Assembly (NCBI GenBank): GCA_022360335.1
Contig: JAKSCZ010000642.1
Location: 1 to 5,190 of the forward strand
DNA: 5,190 nt
Direction of reading: 5' to 3'
From: Pseudomonadota bacterium
GTDB lineage: Bacteria > Pseudomonadota > Gammaproteobacteria > Steroidobacterales > Woeseiaceae
Within the stretch, counting starts at the first letter, position 1. Each line of letters starts with the position of its first letter. A program made the position numbers and the translations under genes. Below the pieces are notes generated by a model that did not search any database, had not been told where the DNA came from, and was given only the letters and a program-made list of their open reading frames with translations. Positions 1 to 5,190 of this stretch are shown in pieces.

Positions 1-1049
1 ATACGCTCCGCCGCTTGCGCCGCACCGATATGCCAGGCCGCCTCGCGATACGCCTGCGACAGGAGCGAGTCGGGCTCGGCGGCGACGGTCGGCGTTCCCG
101 AGTCCGTCTGCTCCCGGATCCTCGCATCGAGCGGCAATCGGCCCAGCAGGCGCGTATCGAAGTCGTCGACGATCCCGTCCGCACCGCCCGCGCCGAAAAT
201 CGCTTCCTCGTGTCCGCAGTGGGTGCACACGTGCGTCGCCATGTTCTCGACGACGCCGAACACGGGGATATTCACCTTGCGGAACATCGCAAGCCCTTTG
301 CGGGCATCGAGGGTGGCGACAGGCTGCGGCGTGGTGACGATCACCGAACCGGACACGGGAATCCGTTGCGCGAGCGTCAGCTGGATGTCGCCCGTCCCGG
401 GCGGCATGTCGACGATCAGGTAGTCGAGATCGTCCCAATCGGTCTGCGTCGCAAGCTGGCTCAGCGCCGACGTCACCATCGGACCGCGCCACACCATCGG
501 CTGGTCCGCCTCGACGAGCGCCCCCATCGACATCACCTGAAGGCCGTGGGCCCTGAGCGGCCGCATCGTCTTGCCGTCCGTGCTGTCGGGCACCTTGCCG
601 GCGAGGCCGAGCATCTGAATCTGGCTCGGACCGTAGATATCCGCGTCCAGGACACCGACCGACGCGCCTTCGCCGGCGAGTGCGAGCGCGACGTTGGCCG
701 CGACCGTCGACTTGCCGACGCCGCCCTTCCCCGACGCGACGGCGATGAGGTTCCTGACGCCGGGAATCGGCTGCAGGTTGCGCTGCACCCCATGGCGCCT
801 GATCTTCGTTTCGAGGCCGATCTCGATGCCGTCGATGCCGAACTCGGCGCGCACGGCGGCCGCGATCTCGGCCCGGATGACGTCGTGCGCGCCGGCACAG
901 GGAAGACCGAGTTCCACCGTCGCCCGGAGAGCGGATTCCGTGACTTCGACGCCGGCGACCCGCGAGATCTCTCCGAGGGTCCGCCCGAATGCCGATATTT
1001 CGATGGAATTTAGGAACTTGGAATGATCCGAATCTGTTGACACCGTCAC
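1..1049 (-). CDS. mrp: Mrp/ApbC (NBP35-family) iron-sulfur cluster carrier P-loop ATPase, C-terminus cut by window edge
   Basis: Cytosolic ATPase that, by family knowledge, binds a 4Fe-4S cluster at a dimer interface and delivers it to apo-proteins. Reading the minus strand gives 349 residues before the window edge. An N-terminal MIP18/DUF59-like domain spans about residues 11-85 and includes LGLPCAGAHDVI around C51. A deviant Walker A, SGKGGVGKST, lies at 106-115, followed by VLDADIYGPS at 133-142 and the Walker B region LIVDMPPGTGD at 211-221. The cluster-ligating CxxC is C275/C278 (VCTHCGHEEAIFG). Family members are typically about 360-370 residues, so only a short tail is missing. No ATG is available near the N-terminus in this frame. 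The start is taken as GTG at 1049, with GTG at 1043 as the alternative; neither has a strong Shine-Dalgarno. It is divergent from the kinase-pilT operon. Family assignment is very secure; the exact start is not. Confidence 0.96.
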   Translation of the reverse strand, partial: MTVSTDSDHSKFLNSIEISAFGRTLGEISRVAGVEVTESALRATVELGLPCAGAHDVIRAEIAAAVRAEFGIDGIEIGLETKIRRHGVQRNLQPIPGVRNLIAVASGKGGVGKSTVAANVALALAGEGASVGVLDADIYGPSQIQMLGLAGKVPDSTDGKTMRPLRAHGLQVMSMGALVEADQPMVWRGPMVTSALSQLATQTDWDDLDYLIVDMPPGTGDIQLTLAQRIPVSGSVIVTTPQPVATLDARKGLAMFRKVNIPVFGVVENMATHVCTHCGHEEAIFGAGGADGIVDDFDTRLLGRLPLDARIREQTDSGTPTVAAEPDSLLSQAYREAAWHIGAAQAAER

Positions 1050-1089
1050 ACTTCGCAGCTCTGCATTAGGTAAAATCTGTGGCTGTAAA

Positions 1090-1147
1090 CCGGCTGAAGC
1101 CGGCACGAAAGGGGACACATTGTATAGCCCGAAATCGGCTGAAAGCC
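1090..1147. repeat. Pair of short near-identical hairpin motifs (CGGCTGAAGCC / CGGCTGAAAGCC)
   Basis: CGGCTGAAGCC at 1091-1101 and CGGCTGAAAGCC at 1136-1147 differ by one inserted A and are about 45 bases apart. Each is self-complementary: the first sits in a perfect CCGGC-TGAA-GCCGG stem-loop (1090-1103), the second forms GGCT-GAA-AGCC (1137-1147). The minus-strand form GCCGGCTTCAGCCGG resembles the GGCTTCAGCC core of REP-like elements common in some gammaproteobacteria. That resemblance is from memory and unverified. The hairpins could equally be regulatory sites or mRNA leader structure for mrp. Confidence 0.4.
1119..1147 (-). promoter_or_regulatory. Weak candidate promoter for mrp (leftward)
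   Basis: On the minus strand, TACAAT (plus-strand 1119-1124) matches five of six bases of the sigma-70 -10 consensus and is preceded by CTA, so it can also be read as TATACA two bases earlier. No good -35 is present. The hexamer at 17-base spacing (1142-1147, GGCTTT on the minus strand) is poor, and CTGGCT at 19-base spacing is only slightly better. It would give a leader of roughly 60 bases carrying the CCGGC hairpin. Low confidence. Confidence 0.25.
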
Positions 1148-1179
1148 AGTATCGGCGGGCAATGCGCACTGTCTGATGT

Positions 1180-1190
1180 GGCATAATGCC
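1180..1190 (+). promoter_or_regulatory. Candidate -10 element for the kinase-pilT operon within a perfect palindrome
   Basis: CATAAT at 1182-1187 matches TATAAT at five of six positions and lies about 90 bases before the kinase start. It is embedded in GGCAT-A-ATGCC (1180-1190), a perfect 11-base inverted repeat that could be an operator half-site pair or chance. No convincing -35 is found at 16-18 bases upstream (1159-1164 reads GCAATG), so an activator or an alternative sigma factor is possible. A GGCATTA at 1227-1233 repeats the reverse-strand half of the palindrome. Confidence 0.3.
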
Positions 1191-1264
1191 GCGTCCTGCC
1201 TGGGGCAAGAGCGAACCGTTAGTTTGGGCATTACGACGAAAATACCGGCGGCAGCGGCCGGCGC

Positions 1265-1269
1265 AGGGA
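1265..1269 (+). promoter_or_regulatory. Ribosome binding site of the HEAT-kinase gene
   Basis: AGGGA sits 7 bases before ATG 1277, good Shine-Dalgarno spacing. An in-frame TAG at 1220-1222 and the absence of any other in-frame start between it and 1277 fix this start. Confidence 0.75.
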
Positions 1270-1276
1270 TGCGGCG

Positions 1277-3709
1277 ATGAGTTTTCTCGCCTCGTTTCGC
1301 TCCGATCAGGTCCTGTCCCAGCTCATCGCGGAGCCCGACCCCGCCTCGTCGAAAGCCCGGGAACTGGTCGACAAGCTGAAGCGGGCCGGCAACAAGGCCG
1401 TGCCCAAAATCATCGATGCGCTGGCGCTGTCCGACAAGTCGCACACGATGGTGCTCGTCGACATCCTCGGCTCGCTCGTCAACGACAAGAATCTCGACCT
1501 GTACCGTGAAGGCCTCGCCGACGGCAACGATCGCGTCGTTTCCGGAACGGCCTGGGCGCTCTCCAGCAGCACCGACTACAACCCGAATGCCCTGCTCGGC
1601 TTCTTCGACGACGACGAAGTGTCGAAGGCGGCGTTGATCGAAGTCCTGCGCGTGCACAAGCAGGACCTGTCCGTTCACGAGCTTCTGCAGCGCGCCTACG
1701 ACTGCGAGCCCAGGGAAAAGGCCGCGATCTTCAAGATTATCGAGGAGACGATCAAACCCGATATGGTCCCCGACCTGATCGCACGCATGGGCGGCAAGGA
1801 CCCGGTCATCAAGATCCACCTGATAAACCTGCTCGCCAAGTTCGACAGGCCCGAAATCGGCCATGCCCTCGAGATTCAGCTCAAGGATCCGAACAAGATG
1901 GTGCGCAGCGCCGCCCTTTCCGCCATGGGCTCGCGTGGCGCTGCGATCGACGTCGAAAAGGTCGCCGACGTTCTGACCGACCCCGACCTCGATGTACAGA
2001 ACAAGGCCGTCGAAGTCCTGATCGAGGCCGACCATCCCGAGACGGTCCGTTTCCTCGTGCCCGCCCTGAAAGACGAGAACGAGTATGCGCGACGCGCCGC
2101 CGTCGAAGTCCTCAACGAGGTCGGCAAGACGGATTCGGTCGGGCAACTGCTGAGCGCGATAAAAGACGACGACTGGTGGGTGCGCTCCCGCGCCGGCGAC
2201 GCCCTCGCCGAAATCGGCGGTGACAAGGTCGTCGACTCGGTGGTCAAGCTGATCAGCGACCAGGACGAAGAGATTCGCCGTACGGCGATCGAGATTCTCA
2301 ACGCGACGAAGAGCGACCGCGCCGAGGATCACCTGATCCGGGCGATCGACGATACCGACTGGTGGGTACGCGAACGCGCGATCGACGCGTTGACGCAGAT
2401 GGGCAGCACGAAGGTCCTGCCCAAACTCGAGTCGATGCTCGGCCAGAACGCCAAAACCGATACGGTCATCATCCGCGCCCTCGGCAAGCTCGGCAAAGCC
2501 GGTCACATCTCCAGGATCCTGCCGATGCTCAAACGGCCGGAGCGCGAGATCCAGCTCGAATCGATCAAGGCGATCGCACATCTTACGAACGACTCGCAGG
2601 CCGAGACCGTGCGCAAGCTGCTGAAGAAGATCAAGCAGTCCGAGGACGTCACGATCATCAACGCCGCGGACAAGGCGCTGCAGGAAGTCGACGCGCGCTT
2701 CTCCGAGACGGTCATGGAACAGAATGTGCGCGCCGAGAAGATCGGCGAGAACACCAAGACGCTGCTCGTCGACAACGAGGACCTGGACAGGCTCCTCGGG
2801 GAGGCGAAGACGCAGAGCACGCTTGCGCCGGCGGACGGCGAGGTCGTACCGGCCGCCGCGCCTGCCGTTCTCGACATCTCGAAGCTCGATCCGGGCGACG
2901 TCATCGACGACCGCTACAAGTACATCGAGAAAATCGGCAAGGGTGCGTTCGGCACCGTCCTGCTGATGCAGGACGAGGTCGTCGACGAACGGCTGATCCT
3001 GAAATTCCTCAATCCCAACGTCTCGTCCGACGAAGAGATGATGAAGCGCTTCGTCCACGAGCTGCGGTATTCGCGCAAGATCACGCACCGCAACATCATT
3101 CGCATCTACGACTTCCTGCACCTGCAGGGCGCTTACGCCATCTCGATGGAGTATTTTCCGTCGCATACGCTGTCGGCCGAGATTCCCGACAACAAGCCGA
3201 TGGCCCTCGACAAGGTCCTGCGCTTCTCGCGCGACATGGCGACGGGGATGACTGTGGCTCACCAGGCCGGCGTCATCCACCGCGATCTCAAGCCCGCGAA
3301 CGTGCTCGTCAACGACGCGGGCCTGCTCAAGATCGTGGACTTCGGCGTCGCGGCGGCCGCGAGTTCGGGCGATACGCAGCTGACCAAGACCGGTTACGTC
3401 ATCGGTTCCCCGAAGTACATGGCGCCCGAACAGATTCTGGGCAAGAAAGTCGACGAATCGGCCGACGTCTACAGTGTCGGAGTCATCATGTACGAGATGG
3501 CAACGGGCATTCCGCCGTACAGCCGCGGCGACCACATGTCCGTCATGTACCAGCACGTGCAGGGCAAAGCGACGCATTGCCAGGAGGTCAACCCGGAGAT
3601 TCCCGACGATCTCGCGGCCATCATCGTCAAGGCCATGTCGGTCGACAAGACCAAGCGCTACCAGACGATGGAAGAGCTTACAGACGCGCTCGATACCGTT
3701 ACACTCTAG
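1277..3709 (+). CDS. HEAT-repeat protein fused to a C-terminal Hanks-type Ser/Thr protein kinase
   Basis: An 810-residue, apparently soluble protein: I see no signal peptide or membrane segment. Residues 1-200 are helical and degenerate HEAT-like. Residues 204-470 are clear HEAT/PBS-lyase-type repeats with exact 31-residue spacing over six units. Residues 471-540 are a charged then Ala/Pro-rich linker. Residues 546-800 form a complete kinase: glycine loop IGKGAFGTV (553-561), ATP-anchoring K576 (LILKFL), helix-C E595, catalytic loop HRDLKPAN (668-675, D670, N675), DFG 688-690, activation segment with T703/T705, and APE 716-718. All key catalytic residues are present, so it should be active. 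The C-terminus ends right after the kinase, without PASTA or TPR domains. It probably phosphorylates cytoplasmic partners recruited by the HEAT solenoid. Its stop is 10 bases before a pilT-like gene, which suggests a role in type IV pilus control; the substrate is unknown. Confidence 0.95.
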   Translation: MSFLASFRSDQVLSQLIAEPDPASSKARELVDKLKRAGNKAVPKIIDALALSDKSHTMVLVDILGSLVNDKNLDLYREGLADGNDRVVSGTAWALSSSTDYNPNALLGFFDDDEVSKAALIEVLRVHKQDLSVHELLQRAYDCEPREKAAIFKIIEETIKPDMVPDLIARMGGKDPVIKIHLINLLAKFDRPEIGHALEIQLKDPNKMVRSAALSAMGSRGAAIDVEKVADVLTDPDLDVQNKAVEVLIEADHPETVRFLVPALKDENEYARRAAVEVLNEVGKTDSVGQLLSAIKDDDWWVRSRAGDALAEIGGDKVVDSVVKLISDQDEEIRRTAIEILNATKSDRAEDHLIRAIDDTDWWVRERAIDALTQMGSTKVLPKLESMLGQNAKTDTVIIRALGKLGKAGHISRILPMLKRPEREIQLESIKAIAHLTNDSQAETVRKLLKKIKQSEDVTIINAADKALQEVDARFSETVMEQNVRAEKIGENTKTLLVDNEDLDRLLGEAKTQSTLAPADGEVVPAAAPAVLDISKLDPGDVIDDRYKYIEKIGKGAFGTVLLMQDEVVDERLILKFLNPNVSSDEEMMKRFVHELRYSRKITHRNIIRIYDFLHLQGAYAISMEYFPSHTLSAEIPDNKPMALDKVLRFSRDMATGMTVAHQAGVIHRDLKPANVLVNDAGLLKIVDFGVAAAASSGDTQLTKTGYVIGSPKYMAPEQILGKKVDESADVYSVGVIMYEMATGIPPYSRGDHMSVMYQHVQGKATHCQEVNPEIPDDLAAIIVKAMSVDKTKRYQTMEELTDALDTVTL
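1886..2686 (+). repeat. HEAT-repeat array encoded inside the kinase gene (93-base period)
   Basis: The protein register shows recurring D-x-x-x-x-V/I/A-R-x-A-x-x-A-L units. The V/A/I position falls at residues 209, 240, 271, 302, 333 and 364, exactly 31 residues (93 bases) apart, followed by looser repeats around 397, 425 and 458. Repeats at 297-312 and 359-374 both carry D-W-W-V-R, exactly two units apart. HEAT arrays form curved solenoids used for protein binding, so this is the likely docking half of the kinase. Confidence 0.85.
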
Positions 3710-3711
3710 GG
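3708..3711 (+). promoter_or_regulatory. Ribosome binding site of the pilT-like gene, overlapping the kinase stop codon
   Basis: AGGG lies 8 bases before ATG 3720 and shares its first two bases with the TAG stop of the kinase gene. A ribosome terminating on the kinase therefore sits on the next gene's initiation site, favouring translational coupling. The open frame extends further upstream, but that part overlaps the kinase in another frame, and homology to PilT begins at MARIDAFL, so ATG 3720 is the start. Confidence 0.6.
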
Positions 3712-3719
3712 CACATCCA

Positions 3720-4823
3720 ATGGCACGCATCGACGCATTCCTCAAACTGGGCCTGGCGCAGGGCTGTTCCGACGTCCACCTCGCGGTGGGCGTGCCGCCG
3801 ATGCTGCGGATGAACGGCGACCTGATGCCGATCAAGTTCCGTGAGCTCAGCGACACCGAACTCGAGACCTACCTGCTCGAGATTCTCACGAACAAGCAGA
3901 AGGAGCGCCTGCAGGGCGGCCACGATCTCGATTTTTCCTACGTCGGCGACGAGAGCGGGCGATTCCGCGTCAACGTGTTCCGCAAGGCAACGGGCATGGG
4001 CGCCGTGTTCCGCCACATTCCGGGCGAGGTTCCCACGCTCGAACAGTTGCACGTGCCGGCGATCCTCAGGAAGTTCTGCGATTACCACCAGGGCATGGTG
4101 CTGGTCACGGGCAGCACGGGCACCGGCAAATCGACGACGCTGGCGGCGATGATCGACTACCTCAACGAGACGCGGAACCTCAACATCATCAGCCTCGAGG
4201 ACCCGATCGAATTCGTGCACCCCTCGAAGCAGAGCCAGGTCATCCAGCGCGAAGTGGGCACGCACGTGACGAGTTTCGCCGATGGCGTGCGCTCGGCGAT
4301 GCGCGAGGACCCGGACGTCATCCTCGTCGGCGAATTGCGCGATGCCGAGACGATATCCATGGCGATGACCGCTGCCGAGACGGGCCACCTGGTTCTGGGA
4401 ACGCTGCACACGACCGGCGCCGTCAAGACGATCGATCGCATCATCGACGCCCTTCCGGGCGAGCTCCGCGAGCAGACCAAAGGCTTCCTCGCGATGAGTC
4501 TCAAAGCCGTCGTGACCCAGGTGCTCGTCAAAACGCCCGACGGCCGCGGGCGGCGCGCGATTCTCGAGATCCTGGTCAACAACCGGGCCATCGCCAAGCT
4601 CATCACGTCGGACCAGACGCATCAGATCTCCTCGCAGATGCAAATGGGTCGCGATGCGGGAATGCAGGTAATGGACAGCGCGCTGTTCGAGGCGATCAAC
4701 AACAAGACGATCGATCCCGACGACGCGATTCGTTTCGCCAGCGACAAGAAGAAGTTCCAGCGCTTCGTGACCGATACCGACCTGTTCCCGGCCCTCGAGG
4801 TCGGCGGCGGCTCGAAGGTCTGA
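3720..4823 (+). CDS. pilT: PilT-like type IV pilus retraction ATPase
   Basis: A 367-residue hexameric secretion-type ATPase. Family members power pilus depolymerisation at the inner-membrane base of the type IV pilus and so twitching motility. The PAS-like N-domain includes SDVHLAVGVPPMLRMNG (17-33) and RFRVNVFR (81-88). The ATPase core has Walker A GSTGTGKST (131-139), Asp box ISLEDPIEFVH (157-167), Walker B VILVGELRD (200-208, E205) and His box TGHLVLGTLHTT (221-232, H223/H230). The core is very close to Pseudomonas PilT as I remember it. The C-terminal part is less typical: the PilT signature AIRNLIRE reads AIAKLITS at 290-297, and the tail from KTPDGRGRR (271-279) recalls PilU. Length is slightly above PilT (about 344) and below PilU (about 382). 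It sits 10 bases after the kinase and 4 bases before a second paralogue. The family is certain; strict pilT orthology is less so. Confidence 0.93.
   Translation: MARIDAFLKLGLAQGCSDVHLAVGVPPMLRMNGDLMPIKFRELSDTELETYLLEILTNKQKERLQGGHDLDFSYVGDESGRFRVNVFRKATGMGAVFRHIPGEVPTLEQLHVPAILRKFCDYHQGMVLVTGSTGTGKSTTLAAMIDYLNETRNLNIISLEDPIEFVHPSKQSQVIQREVGTHVTSFADGVRSAMREDPDVILVGELRDAETISMAMTAAETGHLVLGTLHTTGAVKTIDRIIDALPGELREQTKGFLAMSLKAVVTQVLVKTPDGRGRRAILEILVNNRAIAKLITSDQTHQISSQMQMGRDAGMQVMDSALFEAINNKTIDPDDAIRFASDKKKFQRFVTDTDLFPALEVGGGSKV
4814..4818 (+). promoter_or_regulatory. Ribosome binding site of the second PilT/PilU-family gene
   Basis: GAAGG, inside the last codons of the pilT-like gene, lies 9 bases before ATG 4828. 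With only TCCG between the TGA at 4821-4823 and this ATG, the two genes are likely translationally coupled. Confidence 0.5.
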
Positions 4824-4827
4824 TCCG

Positions 4828-5190
4828 ATGTCCAGGATCGACGAATACCTCCAACAAGCCCTCGGCGAAAACGCCTCGGACCTGCACTTCCTGTCGGGCG
4901 ACCCGGTGCGGGCGCGCATACACGGCGGATTGCAGACGATACGGGAGGAGAGGCCAGCGGCGGAAACCGTGCAGGACGCCCTGTTCGAAATCATGGACGG
5001 CGCGGCCAAGAAAACCTTCGACGAGTTCGATGCGGCCGACTTCGCCTACGAGATCCCCGGGGTTTCGCGATTCCGCGTCAACGCGTTCCGGCACCTCAAC
5101 GGCATCGGCGCGGTCTTCCGTGCGATCCCGTCCAAGGCGCTGACGCTCGAGGAACTCGACATGCCGAAAGTCGTGCACCAGCTCTGCAAG
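4828..5190 (+). CDS. Second PilT/PilU-family pilus ATPase, N-terminal part only (runs off right edge)
   Basis: The 121 residues visible are the N-terminal PAS-like domain of a retraction-ATPase family protein; the Walker motifs would lie beyond the window. Recognisable elements are MSRIDEYL at the start, ASDLHFLSG (16-24), RFRVNAFRHLNGIGAVFRAI (81-100) and LTLEEL (105-110). It aligns with the upstream PilT-like protein without gaps, about 43 of 120 residues identical by hand count, so the pair arose by tandem duplication or is an ancient pilT-pilU pair. The usual PP after the SDLH strand is replaced: GVPPMLRMNG upstream becomes GDPVRARIHG here. By position after a pilT-like gene it may act as PilU, the accessory retraction ATPase, but the visible part cannot distinguish PilU from a second PilT. 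Reading frame and family are secure. Confidence 0.9.
   Translation, partial: MSRIDEYLQQALGENASDLHFLSGDPVRARIHGGLQTIREERPAAETVQDALFEIMDGAAKKTFDEFDAADFAYEIPGVSRFRVNAFRHLNGIGAVFRAIPSKALTLEELDMPKVVHQLCK

Larger units (their letters stand above)
1050..1276. other. Divergent intergenic region between mrp and the kinase-pilT operon
   Basis: This 227-base gap lies between the start of mrp (leftward) and the start of the HEAT-kinase gene (rightward), so both promoters should be inside it. I see no convincing protein gene or RNA gene. It holds two similar short hairpin-forming repeats (1091-1101 and 1136-1147), an 11-base palindrome over a candidate -10 (1180-1190), and a 5-bp-stem inverted repeat, CCGGC at 1245-1249 with GCCGG at 1257-1261, just ahead of the kinase ribosome binding site. 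That last stem could occlude translation initiation slightly, but it is short and may be chance in GC-rich DNA. Confidence 0.8.

Noticed and set aside
15..1013. 332-codon plus-strand frame over mrp
   Set aside because: The minus strand encodes an unambiguous Mrp protein with Walker A, Walker B and CxxC; the plus frame is Arg/Asp/His-rich with no domain.
1245..1261. CCGGC/GCCGG inverted repeat as a terminator or riboswitch
   Set aside because: Only a 5-bp stem with a 7-base loop and no following T tract; the base composition makes such pairs common.
3474..3719. N-terminal extension of the pilT-like gene
   Set aside because: The frame is open upstream of ATG 3720, but that part overlaps the kinase C-lobe. 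Homology to PilT begins at MARIDAFL, and a Shine-Dalgarno precedes that ATG.
2362..3813. 483-codon plus-strand frame overlapping the kinase gene
   Set aside because: Another-frame shadow: Arg/Gln/Gly-rich translation with no motifs, crossing the kinase stop and the pilT start.
1046..3856. 936-codon open reading frame on the minus strand opposite the kinase gene
   Set aside because: It is exactly antisense to a gene with complete kinase and HEAT motifs. Its translation has no recognisable domain, is rich in V/D/R/L as expected for the complement of GC-biased codons, and stays open because few sense-strand codons complement to stops.
3699..5009. 436-codon minus-strand frame opposite the pilT-like genes
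   Set aside because: It spans two genes and their junction, shows no family motif, and is an antisense shadow of codon bias.

Overview
The window is dense, GC-rich bacterial coding sequence with strongly G/C-biased third positions. The type IV pilus ATPases and an Mrp protein with a fused N-terminal MIP18 domain point to a proteobacterium, perhaps gammaproteobacterial. Nothing here fixes the class, and no rRNA, tRNA, mobile element, CRISPR array or integration site was seen.

Layout: (1) positions 1-1049, minus strand: an almost complete mrp/apbC gene, an iron-sulfur carrier P-loop ATPase, cut at its C-terminus by the window edge. (2) 1050-1276: a divergent intergenic region with small inverted repeats, a plausible -10 for the rightward genes overlapping a perfect palindrome, and a weak leftward promoter candidate. 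(3) 1277-3709, plus strand: an 810-residue protein with an N-terminal HEAT-repeat solenoid fused to a complete C-terminal Hanks-type Ser/Thr kinase domain. (4) 3720-4823, plus: a complete PilT-like retraction ATPase. (5) 4828 to the right edge, plus: the first 121 residues of a second, diverged PilT/PilU-family protein.

The three rightward genes are separated by only 10 and 4 nucleotides and each has a usable ribosome binding site, so they almost certainly form one operon. The natural reading is a pilus-retraction (twitching motility or adhesion) module in which a cytoplasmic HEAT-scaffolded kinase is made together with two PilT-family motors. Regulation of the motors by the kinase is inference from gene order, not something the sequence shows. 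The mrp gene is divergent and probably functionally unrelated. The main point of interest is the HEAT-kinase plus tandem PilT arrangement. The long antisense reading frames across the window are codon-bias shadows.
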